Assembly: GCA_965219005.1 (NCBI GenBank)
Contig: CBDCMS010000004.1
Coordinates: 992,001-1,056,000 of the forward strand
Source of the DNA: CAUZIZ01 sp965219005
GTDB lineage: Bacteria; Acidobacteriota; UBA6911; RPQK01; JAJDTT01
Direction of reading: 5' to 3'
DNA: 64,000 nucleotides
Positions 8,946 to 17,977 of the stretch are shown here, one piece after another; positions within the stretch are counted from its first letter, which is position 1; the number at the start of each line of letters is the position of its first letter. The notes under the pieces are model-generated. The model searched no databases, was not told the origin of the DNA, and worked only from the letters and a program-made list of their open reading frames with translations. The translations under genes and the position numbers were made by a program.

Positions 8946-10478
8946 TCACTCGAACTGGAACGAGTAGAGCTTGGCGTTGTGGATGGAGATCTTCAGCTGA
9001 ATGGGCGTGCCCGCCAGACGGCTTAGATCGCTATTGCCGCCCCAGCTCACCCGATGTCTGCCGGTCTTTGTGAGGGGATCGGCTTCCTCCAGCTTGAAGC
9101 CGCCGACCGGCTGGTGATCCGCATCCAGGACCTCCACCCTGACTTCGGGCGGACCGGCACCGGCGTTGCGTTTGGCGGCCTCCATATTGACGTACAACTG
9201 CTCGCCCTGGAACGAAAAGAGGCGGGTGACCAGAATACCGGGTTTGAGCTTTCCGCCGTCCACCGATACGATCCCGTCGGCCGGTATGGTGGCCAGCCCG
9301 ATGGCACGACGAGCTCGATCTCCCTTTTCCTTCAGCGTGTCGGGACCCCGCCAGTTGGCACCGATGTAGAAGATTCGCATGGTGCCGTCACGGATGATGG
9401 GGGCAGCGAAGACGTAGATGCTGGTGTCGTCGAAATCACCATAGTAGCTTCCATTGGGAAAGAACGGCTCCCGGTACTCCCTGTCGTAGTGGATGCCGTC
9501 GCGGCTAGAGATCAGCTCCGGATAGTGTCGGGTATTGGTCGTGCGGAAGACCGTGATCACCCCGAGGTAGAGATCGGCGTAGGTAGTGGCAGCCATGGCG
9601 TAGAACTCGGTGTCGGGATAGTCCCTCTCATCCTGGATGAGCATGGTTTGAGCCTCGCTCCAGTGAATCCCGTCCGGACTCTCCGCCCGACCGATGACCC
9701 TCTTCCGCATTGGGCAGTTCTTGTGGATACAGCTCTCCATGTGAACGCCGTACGTCTTGCGTATAGGGTCCCATCCCATCCAGACCGTAGGACCCCAGCG
9801 CCCCGTTCTGGGGGTGGTGTCGATAACCGGATTGTTCTCATAGGCGGTCCAATTGAAGCCGTCACCGGAGGTGTAGAGGTCCAGCTTCATACCGACCGGA
9901 GTCGTGGTCGAAGTGTTGACAAACGTCTTGAAGCGTTTGTCCGGGATCTTCTCGTTCGGATCCAGGAAGGCGGGAGTCAGATTTTTTTCGGCCAGCAGAT
10001 TGTTCTTTCGAGAGCCCTGGAACTCGGTGAAGCCCAGATCCGGTTTCTCCCAGACGACACCGTCCTTCGAGACCGCATAGGCTCTCAGAGCTCTCAGCTT
10101 TCCCTCCTGCGGGATGTCCACGACCCGACCGCGCCGGTCAGTTCCCACCACGTATTGGGCGGTGTAGTACCACATCTTGTAGCGCTGGTCCTGGTCGTCC
10201 CAGATCACCGTGCCGGTCTGGATCAGGTTGCGTTCCCAGGAGCGGTCCTGTTTCAGGACAGGGTTGCTCGGGTGCTTGGTAGCCTGGTTCAGGACCTGTC
10301 GGGCGTCCGTCAGTTTCTCGATGATGTAGGAGTCGACGAAGAGCTGCTTCGTCGTTCCGATCTCCAGAAGTGCGGGCGGCGTGCTCGAAGCAGTGGTCGC
10401 CAGTGCCGGAGCGAGGACCAGGGATACCAGCACGAACAGAGTCAGGGCGTGACGGGCATATAGACTCAAATGTGTCAT
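8946..10478 (-). CDS. Secreted five-bladed-propeller-like protein, glycoside hydrolase 32/43-like (paralogue 2 of 3)
   Basis: 510 aa from the ATG at 10478, which has AGGAGG seven bases upstream and starts a signal peptide (MTHLSLYARHALTLFVLV, cleavage after about residue 28). It carries the shared series KQLFVDSYIIE, HPSNPVLKQDRSWE, YKMWYYTAQY, GRWGPTVWMGWDPIRK, RVIGRAESPDGIHW, DYPDTEFYAMA, HYPELISSRDGIHY and AKLYSFQFE. It is closer to the third paralogue (28419-29966) than to the one at 6681, so the family expanded more than once. Secreted; enzymatic activity is inferred only from the fold family. Confidence 0.77.
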   Translation of the reverse strand: MTHLSLYARHALTLFVLVSLVLAPALATTASSTPPALLEIGTTKQLFVDSYIIEKLTDARQVLNQATKHPSNPVLKQDRSWERNLIQTGTVIWDDQDQRYKMWYYTAQYVVGTDRRGRVVDIPQEGKLRALRAYAVSKDGVVWEKPDLGFTEFQGSRKNNLLAEKNLTPAFLDPNEKIPDKRFKTFVNTSTTTPVGMKLDLYTSGDGFNWTAYENNPVIDTTPRTGRWGPTVWMGWDPIRKTYGVHMESCIHKNCPMRKRVIGRAESPDGIHWSEAQTMLIQDERDYPDTEFYAMAATTYADLYLGVITVFRTTNTRHYPELISSRDGIHYDREYREPFFPNGSYYGDFDDTSIYVFAAPIIRDGTMRIFYIGANWRGPDTLKEKGDRARRAIGLATIPADGIVSVDGGKLKPGILVTRLFSFQGEQLYVNMEAAKRNAGAGPPEVRVEVLDADHQPVGGFKLEEADPLTKTGRHRVSWGGNSDLSRLAGTPIQLKISIHNAKLYSFQFE

Positions 10479-10849
10479 TCTCTGCCTCCTATGGACGTTT
10501 CCGACATCGTACCCGCCCGCTGTGAGCCCCGCAACCGACATGTGCTTCCAATGAAGCAGATTGTCCTCCAAAGGGCCAGATGGGGCTTGTGAGGCGAGAT
10601 CAAGGCTGGAAACCCCTCAAGCGAAGCGTCCGCGATCGTATGTCGGATGTCTTCCAGAGGCTCAACAAGCGGGTTGACGAGGGGTGATTCGTTCGCACCA
10701 CGTCATCGCAGCGACGCTGGTCGTGTGCTTCAAACTGCCATGCCTGTCCCTGTTCCCAGAAAAGGCACCGCACTTTTTCAGCCACAAGCTTTTCGTGATC
10801 GCGTGACCGCTGGGTCTGCGTCGAATGACTGCTTTGGGCCCCGGTAGCG
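10479..10849. other. Gap upstream of propeller paralogue 2
   Basis: It contains the ribosome binding site of the minus-strand gene and no recognisable coding sequence or structure. Confidence 0.4.
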
Positions 10850-11035
10850 GTCGTTCGTTTGGACATTTCAGGGGAGAGTTCGAACGTCCCCTTGTAGGCG
10901 GAAGCCGCCCGTCGGATTTGATCGCCATCGAGAGACCGGAAACGCCTAGAACCGGTCACTCAGATCTTGCCTGGAAACGTCTGAACGAAGGACTGGTAAC
11001 ACCTAGAAGCAGCCGGTCAGTTCACTGAAAATTCG
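10850..11035. repeat. Palindromic MITE-like intergenic repeat (copy c), with an empty intron target site
   Basis: Same core (TTTGATCGCCATCGAG) and inverted arms as 4988-5130. Its right half, read on the minus strand, contains CTTCTAGG followed by TGTTACCAG. The intron at 17484-22892 interrupts exactly this junction, so the position between 11001 and 11002 is an unoccupied homing site. Confidence 0.75.
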
Positions 11036-11129
11036 AACTGCTGAAGGGCAGCAACCGGCCAAGAACCGACCCGTGAGACGCTCCAGGAGGGGCTAGCACG
11101 AGCTGCCGTAACCGAGAGCATTCACGGAA

Positions 11130-11387
11130 TTGACGAGTGGAGTGGAAGCTGTCGCCTTTCGTTCAAAAGGACGACAGCCTGAGGTTCAGAGAGTAGCTCT
11201 CAATACCCTGATACGGGCAGGCGAATGGTACGACGTGGTCTGCCGGGTCGACGGCTCCACCTTTGCCGTCTCCTGCGGGCAGGCGGAACTGGGCGTCCCG
11301 TTTGAACCGGAGTTCCCGGTATTCATCTGGCTCGAAGTGCAGCGCACCGGCGCGAATTATCGCCGAGTGAAGATTTTGAAGCTTTGA
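11130..11387 (+). pseudogene. Possible C-terminal remnant of a jelly-roll (LamG/DUF1080-like) domain protein
   Basis: The reading frame gives about 85 residues containing IRAGEWYDVVCRVDGSTF and FIWLEVQRTGANYRRVKI. This resembles the last strands of concanavalin-like jelly-roll domains (GEWYDV.V.VDG... then IGLQ...FRNI). No ribosome binding site or signal peptide is seen and the N-terminal part is absent. It could be a fragment of a secreted protein left beside the repeat. The similarity is weak. Confidence 0.35.
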
Positions 11388-11652
11388 GCGGGCCCGTTTA
11401 TACGCCAACTATAGCCGGTCCAGGGCTGGGCAAAAGGCCACCCATCGAGTATCTTTCAGGTAGAATCCCCGCTGGCCCTATGTGCTAAGCAGGGCCCGGT
11501 ATTGTGCCCGCCCCGTGCTGATCGTCATTGATCAATCGGTGGTGGGGTATCGGCGGTACCGGAGGCAACACGAACAGCATGGCCACGGTCCAGCCGAACT
11601 GTGGCTAAGCGCCTTTGGGGTATACCCTCGCTAAGCAAATCGAGAGGAAACG

Positions 11653-11682
11653 ATGAGCGGATTCGCAGACACCGATGACTGA
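11653..11682 (+). CDS. Nine-codon mini-ORF overlapping the dsbB start
   Basis: ATG at 11653 follows GAGAGGAAAC, a better ribosome binding site than anything before the dsbB ATG at 11675. It encodes MSGFADTDD and its stop overlaps the first codons of dsbB. It could act as a leader that brings ribosomes to the dsbB start. This rests only on spacing and could be chance. Confidence 0.3.
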   Translation: MSGFADTDD

Positions 11683-12160
11683 CCCAGAGCGACCTTTGTC
11701 CGAGCTGCCGGACGGAGATGTCCACACGTCTTCCATATGGGGGCTCGATCCGGACTGGACCCTCCTCTTTTTTGGTTGGCTCATTGCTTCCGCATCGACC
11801 CTGGGCAGTCTGTTCTTCAGCTATGTCATGGAGTTCGCTCCATGTGTTCTGTGTTGGTACCAGCGGATATGTCTGTTCCCGCTGGTCATCATCCTCGCGC
11901 GTGGACTCTTTCCGCTCGATCGGCATGTCGTCAAATACGCCTTGCCATTGACGGCCGCTGGCTGGCTACTGGCTGCGTACCACTGCCTGCTCTATGCGAA
12001 GTGGGTTCCGGCCAGCATGCAGCCCTGCGGCAAGGGTGTATCATGCACTGAGGAGTACCTGGAACTGTTCGGTTTCCTGTCGATCCCGTTCCTTTCGCTG
12101 ATCTCGTTCACCGCGCTGATGTCCATCCTGATCGCCCTGAAGAGGAGAAGTCTCGAATGA
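11675..12160 (+). CDS. dsbB: Disulfide bond formation protein B
   Basis: 161 aa inner-membrane protein with four predicted TM helices. It holds the two cysteine pairs of the DsbB/BdbC family: C57-V-L-C60 in the first periplasmic loop and C118...C124 (PCGKGVSC) in the second. It reoxidises a periplasmic DsbA-type thiol oxidase and passes electrons to quinone. The stop overlaps the start of the thioredoxin-fold partner by 4 nt (ATGA), so the pair is co-translated. The start is ambiguous because a mini-ORF with a better ribosome binding site precedes it. Confidence 0.9.
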   Translation: MTDPERPLSELPDGDVHTSSIWGLDPDWTLLFFGWLIASASTLGSLFFSYVMEFAPCVLCWYQRICLFPLVIILARGLFPLDRHVVKYALPLTAAGWLLAAYHCLLYAKWVPASMQPCGKGVSCTEEYLELFGFLSIPFLSLISFTALMSILIALKRRSLE

Positions 12161-12810
12161 AGCGCATCCTGTTCGCCGCAACATGCCTTGTCCTGATCGC
12201 GGGTTTCTTTCTTGGCGCCTCGTACTACAAGACATGGCGGGCAGCAGAACTCGGCTTCATGGCTCAGGAGCACGCCTCGACATTCGTTCGGCCTCATTCG
12301 CCCACGCTCGGGAGCGACGATGCCAAGGTCTACATCGTCAAATTCACAGATCCCGCGTGCGAGACTTGTGCGTCTTTCTCGCCGTTCGTCAAGCAGGCTA
12401 TGGATGCCTTTCCGGGCCAGATCAAATTCGTCATCCGCTATGCCCCCTTCCATGAGGGGGCCGACGAGGTCGTCCGCATCCTGGAAGCGGCGAAGAGGCA
12501 GGGGAAATTCTGGGAAACCTTGGAGTTGCTCTATCGGCGACAGGCCACCTGGACTCGGCACCACCGTGTGCTGCTTGGCGAGGTCTGGCCGTTGCTGCCC
12601 GAGGTGGGCCTCGACGTCGAGCGCGTGAAAGTGGATATGAGGGATCCGCGCATCGCAGCCGTTCTCGAGCAGGATCTGGCCGACGCCGAGGCGCTGGGCG
12701 TGCGCAAGACGCCAGGCTTCTTCGTCAACGGGAAACCGCTCGAGCCCTTCGGGCCCCGGCCCCTGGCAGAACTGATCAAGGCTGAAATCCGGGAGCAGTA
12801 TCCCGAATGA
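12157..12810 (+). CDS. DsbA-type thioredoxin-fold thiol oxidase
   Basis: 217 aa. One N-terminal membrane anchor or signal segment (residues 4-21) is followed by a thioredoxin fold with the active site C68-E-T-C71 and a cis-proline loop (RKTPGFFVNG). The insertion between them is helical, as in DsbA/BdbD. It should introduce disulfides into exported proteins and be reoxidised by the DsbB encoded immediately upstream with a 4-nt overlap. The CETC active site is less usual than CPHC and the redox potential cannot be predicted. Confidence 0.9.
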   Translation: MKRILFAATCLVLIAGFFLGASYYKTWRAAELGFMAQEHASTFVRPHSPTLGSDDAKVYIVKFTDPACETCASFSPFVKQAMDAFPGQIKFVIRYAPFHEGADEVVRILEAAKRQGKFWETLELLYRRQATWTRHHRVLLGEVWPLLPEVGLDVERVKVDMRDPRIAAVLEQDLADAEALGVRKTPGFFVNGKPLEPFGPRPLAELIKAEIREQYPE

Positions 12811-13326
12811 ACATTGGGTATATTCCAATGCCCAAAAGGTACTAGCGACCGTAGGGCCCGAATTTGCAAAAGAATGGTTTCACCACGGGGACCAATTTTA
12901 TTGCATTGATCGTCGTCCAAGGGGGCCCGAACCGGCGCAGCCGGTTTGTCCGGAGCGAAACGGCGGCGGGCACTTGATGATAGATGAAGTGGGTAAATCG
13001 TCCTTTTCCATTTTCCCGTGAATAGGAGTTTCCTTTTAGATGGAGTCCTAGGAAAAGGGATGAGGAAAAGGGATGAAGTGACCGAAAAGGGGCTGAAATG
13101 AGGTGGATGGGGAGTTTGATGAGGAGTCTGGGTTCCGCATAGTACTCGCACCGAAGCCCAGGATCTCTGGCCTATCCGGAAGACCCCGCAACATCTCGAA
13201 TGCGTTGCGGGTAGACTCATCCGACCCCGGACCTTGCAGAGGTAGATCCCTGTGGATTTCAAAGTGAAGCGGGTTCATAGGAGTACGGCTCGTCGAGGGC
13301 GCGAAGAAGTTGAAGGGGCCGGTTCC
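12811..13326. other. Gap of about 515 bases
   Basis: No gene, RNA or repeat that I can support. Frames present are short or antisense to dsbA. Confidence 0.4.
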
Positions 13327-13734
13327 CTACCAACTCAAGATGTCCAGCGCGGCGCCACTACCGCCCGGTTTTCCATCCGACCCCAGGCTCCACAAATCAA
13401 ACCCTCGGGACCCATCACCGGGAGACTTGTAGCCGTAGGGTTTCCCCCAAGGGTCCTTCGGGATCTTTGGCTTGTCCAAGTATGGCCCGGACCAGTCCTT
13501 GATTCCTGGACCGGAAATGAGCCCCTTCAGGCCCTCTTCTGTCGTGGGGTATCGGCCGACGTCGAACTGGAAGAGGCCCAGGGCGCCTTCCAGCTCATCT
13601 ATCTCTTTGAGACCGTGAACTCTGGCCTGGTTGAGGAGGCCGCGAGCATTCTCTTCGCTCCTAGAGCAGCCGGTCAGGCAGAAAGTGGCCAATACACTCA
13701 AGGTGATCGTGGCGACTGTCATTCGATTGGACAT
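13327..13734 (-). CDS. Lipoprotein with a type II secretion GspG-like C-terminal domain
   Basis: 135 aa. The N terminus is a lipoprotein signal with lipobox CLTGC (Cys23). The rest matches the globular domain of the major pseudopilin GspG: helix with LEGALGLFQFDVGRYPTTEEG, then GPYLDKPKIPKDPWGKPYGYKSPG and FDLWSLGSDGKPGG, the calcium-loop end of the family. A true pseudopilin has a prepilin-peptidase site (G-F-x4-E) and a hydrophobic N-terminal helix; here a lipobox replaces both. It is therefore probably membrane-tethered by lipid rather than assembled in a pseudopilus. No other secretion genes are adjacent. Confidence 0.85.
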   Translation of the reverse strand: MSNRMTVATITLSVLATFCLTGCSRSEENARGLLNQARVHGLKEIDELEGALGLFQFDVGRYPTTEEGLKGLISGPGIKDWSGPYLDKPKIPKDPWGKPYGYKSPGDGSRGFDLWSLGSDGKPGGSGAALDILSW

Positions 13735-14065
13735 TCGATCCTCTCTGTCATCTGGCGATCTTCCACCCTATTTGCTCGGCATAGGACAAAACCCCTTCTA
13801 ATACCGAGATCTCTCTTGGTGGTCCACGGCTGCTCCTCTAGATGCCAAATAAGTGCCAGAGTTTACTTCTTAGCAGCTATTGCAAATCTCAGGTAGAAAT
13901 CAGAAACTCAGGCTGAAACTGCCGTAGACAGGGGGCGAGGGATCGATATCGCATAATAGCTGCGAGCGTTGGAACGCCAGGGGCTAGTTCAGGAGAGATG
14001 GATCATAAGATTGTGGTTTGCTTGAGGGTGTGATAGTCGGCACGCGATCTTACAGACAGGGTCCA
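13735..14065. other. Gap upstream of the GspG-like gene
   Basis: No recognisable gene; it presumably contains the promoter of the minus-strand lipoprotein gene. Confidence 0.35.
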
Positions 14066-14150
14066 ATTTGATCGAAATCGAAGGGCGGCTTGCGCCTAGA
14101 ACCGGTCATTCAGATTTTCCCGGGAAACGTCGAACGAACAACCGCAAAGG
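14066..14150. repeat. Partial copy of the palindromic intergenic repeat (copy d)
   Basis: It shares ATTTGATCG-AATCGA, GCGCCTAGAACCGGTCA-TCAGAT and GGAAACGTC with the copy at 10900-10980. The left arm is missing. Confidence 0.55.
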
Positions 14151-14359
14151 GGCCAGGAGCTGACCTTCTATTTCGGGCGCTTCGAAAGGAGCTGTCAGTT
14201 TCCAGCCCTCTGTAGGGCGTTTTACGTCCAAGTGCTTGGAGCCTGCGGGGATCGTAGCCGTCGTTGAGGCTCAATCCTTCCGTCTGAGATTGCCCTTCCA
14301 GACTCAAAGATCTAGCATTCTCTAAATAGGTTTCCCCTGTAGTCTGCAGACCCGTGTCG

Positions 14360-14452
14360 ATAGGCCGAACCATCTCCCACAGAAGATTCTGGAGAAGATC
14401 GGTGAAGGCGCTACGAGTAAAGTCTACCGGGCTGAAGACACCATTCGGAGAT
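14360..14452 (+). pseudogene. Remnant of a Ser/Thr kinase N-terminal lobe
   Basis: One frame reads LPQKILEKIGEGATSKVYR followed by AED. This is the glycine-rich loop and second strand of a Hanks-type kinase, matching the GIGKGGMGEVWKAKD region of the kinase at 1847. The match is lost after about 30 codons and no lysine or catalytic loop follows. I read it as a truncated kinase remnant. Confidence 0.45.
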
Positions 14453-14839
14453 GCCAGGTTAGCCCATCAAGCTCTACGGCTGCCCAGCTCTACTGCCGAG
14501 CGCAAGGCGAGGTCAGCAGCGGCCGTTTGTTCGCTGGAGACCGAGCCTCGATAAGTGTTTGGTGCAGAGCGAGTCTTTGCACCTCATTGGCGAAACCAAG
14601 TCAGAGACATGCCTGCTATTCGATGACGGCGCTACTGAACGTGGATGAAGAAAATCCGGAAGGGAAAGGTTTAGAGGTCTATCTCTTGACAACAGGGGGG
14701 CCTCATAAGTGTTATGCGGCGGTCTCATCACGCTGCTTGAAGGGGAACAAACAGGCCAAGGGCCATCAGGCCCAATGCTGCAGATCCTTCGATCACGAAG
14801 ACATCTGCTTGGACGATCAAGAAACAATTGGAGGAAAGA
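14453..14839. other. Gap before the DUF11-repeat gene
   Basis: Nothing recognisable apart from the ribosome binding site (GGAGGAAAG) of the next gene. Confidence 0.35.
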
Positions 14840-16963
14840 ATGCTAGGTCGGACTCATCGCATCGTGCTCTTTGGCTTTGTTGCCGTTCTCGGACTCTCTC
14901 CCCTGTACTCACAACAGTCGGATCTCGAGATTGAAAAACTTGCTCCGGACGAAGTTCTGGCGGGAGAACAGCTTCGGTACACGATTGGAGTGTTCAACCA
15001 CGGGCCCGATACTGCCACCGGGATTACCGTCATCGATCCACTCCCCGCCGGCGTGATATTTTGTTCAGCCAGTTTCGGGTGTTCGGAGGCTGCTGGGGTG
15101 GTCACTTGCAGTGTTGGATCTCTGGCCGCCAATAACGAAGCCATCGTGAATATATGGGTCAGGCCGGAGATGGTAGACGGCTTGAGCAATACTGCTAGTG
15201 TTTCAGGCGACCAGAACGACCCCAACCCAAACAACAATGAGGACTTCCACGAGACTGACGTCCTACCTGCTGCCGATCTGGAGTTGGACAAGACGATTAT
15301 TGGCCCCCGAGAAATCGAGGTCGGATCTAATGTTACCTTTACGATTGAGGTGACAAACAACGGCCCGGATGACGCAACCGGTGTCACCATCTTGGATGAA
15401 CTCCCCGTGGGATTGACGTTTGTTTCAGCCAGTCCCGGATGCTTGCAGGCAGTTGGTGTTGTCACCTGTCCCATTGGGTCCCTCGCCAACGGGGCCAGTT
15501 CTTCCGTAGCGATCAATGTGTTTGCAGGGACAGAGGGAGACTTCTTCAATTCTGCCACTGTCGAGGGTTCGGGCGATCCACCGGACCCTGACCCAGGTAA
15601 CAATGAAGACATGGAAGACATCATGGTCCTATTTCCCAGCGTCGGCCTGCGTTTCCTAAAGATAGGTCCAGGGCGTGTCATCGAAGGTACAGACTTCACA
15701 TATACCCTCACCGTCAACCACCTCCCTTCTCCGGACCCGGGCCCAGATGTGGCCACTGGGGTTACAATTACAGATAACCTGCCCGCCGGAGTGACATTTG
15801 TCTCAGCCAGTCCCGGATGCTCGGAGGCAGGGGGAGTGGTCACGTGTGCCATTGGGTCCCTCGCCCTCGGTGCCAGCAGTTCCGTCAACATAACTGTGAG
15901 GGCCGGGATGGTAGGAGAAGTGGAAAATTTTGCCACCGTTTCAGCCGACCAGCTGCAGGATCCTTTTGATCCCGACTTCGTGGAGGAAGCTTTCACATTC
16001 ACTCGCATTGATCCACCCAGCTCTGACCTGGCGGTAACCAAGAGTGACGATCGTGATCCGGTTGGGACCTCGGCGAATCTCAGCTATGCGATCGACATCA
16101 ACAACTTCGGTCCTAGTGCCGCGACTGGTGTTGCCTTAGTGGATACGCTGCCCGCAGGGGCGAGCTTCGTTTCGGCGTCGCCCGGGTGCAGCGAAGCGAA
16201 TGGAGTCGTCACATGCATCATCGGTTCTCTGGCAAGCGGTGCCGCCGATAGCCGCACTGTCACGGTGACCACACCCGGTGCTCCTACTACGGCAACCAAC
16301 ACTGTGTCCATCTCGGGTGACCAGAGCGATCCGAGCCTCAGCAACAACACCGATGCCGAGAGCACGACGGTGGTGGATTTGGCCGATCTATCGATTACCA
16401 TGGGTGATGCTCCAGACCCTGTGATTGTTGGGAATAACCTGACCTACGCCCTCACAATCACCAACAATGGACCCCTTGACGCTACTGGTGTGACCGTCAC
16501 CGACAGGCTGCCCGAAGGGGTCAGCTTCGTGTCGGCAAGCAGCTCTTCCGCCCAGTCGGTCGAGCCAACCTCCGCCGTCCCCGGTAATTCGGCTTTCGAT
16601 GGACGGGCTGCGGTAATCTCAATCACCGTTACGGCCGCGCTCGGCGACCTGCCCAGCGGTGAGGAGGCGACGGTTACCATCACGGTTGGGGCCAACTCAA
16701 CAGGCGAGGTTACAAACAGCGCAGAAGTGGTTGCGAACGAGACCGACCTCAACACCGCAAACAACATCGCTACCCAAAACACTCGGGTGCTTGCTATACC
16801 TCCTCCTGCCACTCCAGTCGATGCGATTCCTACTCTGTCTGGGTGGGGAATGGCTCTACTGCTGATTGCACTGCTGGGGGGAGGAATCCTCCGCTTGACA
16901 TACTGGTCACCTGGGGACTCGACGTCCCGAGAGCAAGGGCAATCTCGTGACAAAGCGTTGTAG
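14840..16963 (+). CDS. Surface protein with DUF11 repeats and C-terminal IPTL sorting segment
   Basis: 707 aa. ATG 14840 follows GGAGGAAAGA, so I prefer it to the in-frame TTG upstream. A signal peptide (to about residue 27, ending LYSQQ) precedes five DUF11-type Ig-like repeats of about 115-125 residues, each with a YTI.V.N.GP..ATG..V.D.LP.G..F.SAS.GC core and most ending in SGDQ.DP...NN. The C terminus has PVDAIPTLSGWGMALLLIALLGGG followed by a short basic tail, the IPTL-CTERM arrangement recognised by exosortase-like systems. It is likely exported and processed at the membrane. A second IPTL protein is at 51335-53035. No sortase gene is in the window. Confidence 0.88.
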   Translation: MLGRTHRIVLFGFVAVLGLSPLYSQQSDLEIEKLAPDEVLAGEQLRYTIGVFNHGPDTATGITVIDPLPAGVIFCSASFGCSEAAGVVTCSVGSLAANNEAIVNIWVRPEMVDGLSNTASVSGDQNDPNPNNNEDFHETDVLPAADLELDKTIIGPREIEVGSNVTFTIEVTNNGPDDATGVTILDELPVGLTFVSASPGCLQAVGVVTCPIGSLANGASSSVAINVFAGTEGDFFNSATVEGSGDPPDPDPGNNEDMEDIMVLFPSVGLRFLKIGPGRVIEGTDFTYTLTVNHLPSPDPGPDVATGVTITDNLPAGVTFVSASPGCSEAGGVVTCAIGSLALGASSSVNITVRAGMVGEVENFATVSADQLQDPFDPDFVEEAFTFTRIDPPSSDLAVTKSDDRDPVGTSANLSYAIDINNFGPSAATGVALVDTLPAGASFVSASPGCSEANGVVTCIIGSLASGAADSRTVTVTTPGAPTTATNTVSISGDQSDPSLSNNTDAESTTVVDLADLSITMGDAPDPVIVGNNLTYALTITNNGPLDATGVTVTDRLPEGVSFVSASSSSAQSVEPTSAVPGNSAFDGRAAVISITVTAALGDLPSGEEATVTITVGANSTGEVTNSAEVVANETDLNTANNIATQNTRVLAIPPPATPVDAIPTLSGWGMALLLIALLGGGILRLTYWSPGDSTSREQGQSRDKAL

Positions 16964-17216
16964 GGAATGGGGTTTGTCCTGGTAAGTTCTGCCTAGGTCG
17001 CGACTAAGATGATTCCGCGCAACTCAATGGACAACAGCAGGCAGGTTAGCGAGTGATGCTTTCCGGAGATCAAGAACAAATGAACCTCGACGTTGCGATC
17101 GGGGCTCATGCGTTCTCAGTCAAACTGACGGCTGAACCGGTCAAGGTTGGGAGTAGTTTGAGCGAGGCACTCAATGTCGCGGAGGCACAGCATATATATT
17201 TATCCGAAGAATGGTT
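16964..17216. other. Gap with one doubtful small frame
   Basis: A 75-codon frame (17053-17280) runs into the repeat at 17217 and matches nothing I know; I do not call it a gene. Confidence 0.3.
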
Positions 17217-17385
17217 CCAACCACCTACCATAGAATTCTGTATCGTATTTAAGCCAAATGATTTAACGAGAAATAACTGACGAAGGCAAATAGGGGCTCT
17301 TCCTAACGGGTAGGCTGGTTGTCCGGCCAGTCTGAAAGGGAGATGCAGGGCTCACACGACAGTTGTTGCCCGGAATCCTGGTTCT
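17217..17385 (+). repeat. About 170-bp repeat, copy A (second copy at 28240-28405)
   Basis: Matches 28240-28405 almost throughout (shared blocks include AAATGATTTAACGAGAAATA and GGTTGTCCGGCCAGTCTGAA). Copy B begins at the end of a serine-recombinase remnant, so this is probably the 3' part of the same lost element. Confidence 0.75.
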
Positions 17386-17439
17386 TAGCTGCCGGGAAGT
17401 GTCGTCTAGTTATCGTCCAGTCCAGCTTTAGGATATCGT

Positions 17440-17483
17440 CAGAAATCACTCGATCAATGCGAATTCGAATGACCGCTTCTAGG
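17440..17483 (+). repeat. 5' exon of intron copy 2 (half of the palindromic repeat)
   Basis: Ends GACCGCTTCTAGG, the same as the minus-strand empty site at 11002-11015 and the flanks of the other intron copies. Confidence 0.6.
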
Positions 17484-17977
17484 GTGCGCCGTGGTAAGGC
17501 GGCGCTTTCCCAGTGGGTGAAAGCCCCACCCGGCAACCGCTCCAGCCGGAAGCAACCGGAGCAACTATGGAGGTAACGAAATGGTTGAAGCCTCTGGTGA
17601 AGCGAGTCACGAATTGGTGACCGCGCGAGTGTGCAGGCCGTAACGCGAGTGAACGCCGAGCAAGCCTCGAAAAGGACGATGCGCAGGTCGACCCGGCTCC
17701 TAGACCGGGGAAGGCTGATACGGCTGGGGAAGTGAGCGAATCAGGCACCCAGTCGCTGCGCCGGGGTAGTGGCGACAGCATGTACACCAGGGAAGCGCAC
17801 GCAACACGGGAAGCCCCTTGGCGTGGCCAGGGATGGCCAACCGGAGGCCCGTGAGGGACAGTCCGGGCGCCTGGGGGTGGCGGAGAGGCCCGTATTACTG
17901 AGGAAGCCGGGTAATGCCGGTGGAGGAAAGGGGCCTTAGTTCAAGACGAATGCAGGACGTAGTGAGGGACCAGGAGA

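Noticed and set aside
9054..10463. 469-codon plus-strand frame antisense to the propeller gene
   Set aside because: The opposite strand encodes a clear signal-peptide protein with paralogues. The antisense frame is a by-product of GC-rich codon use and has no recognisable domain.
14854..16041. 395-codon minus-strand frame inside the DUF11 gene
   Set aside because: It mirrors the repeats of the plus-strand gene and has no start signal or domain of its own.
17053..17280. 75-codon frame as a small gene
   Set aside because: Its second half is the 170-bp repeat, and there is no ribosome binding site or recognised similarity.
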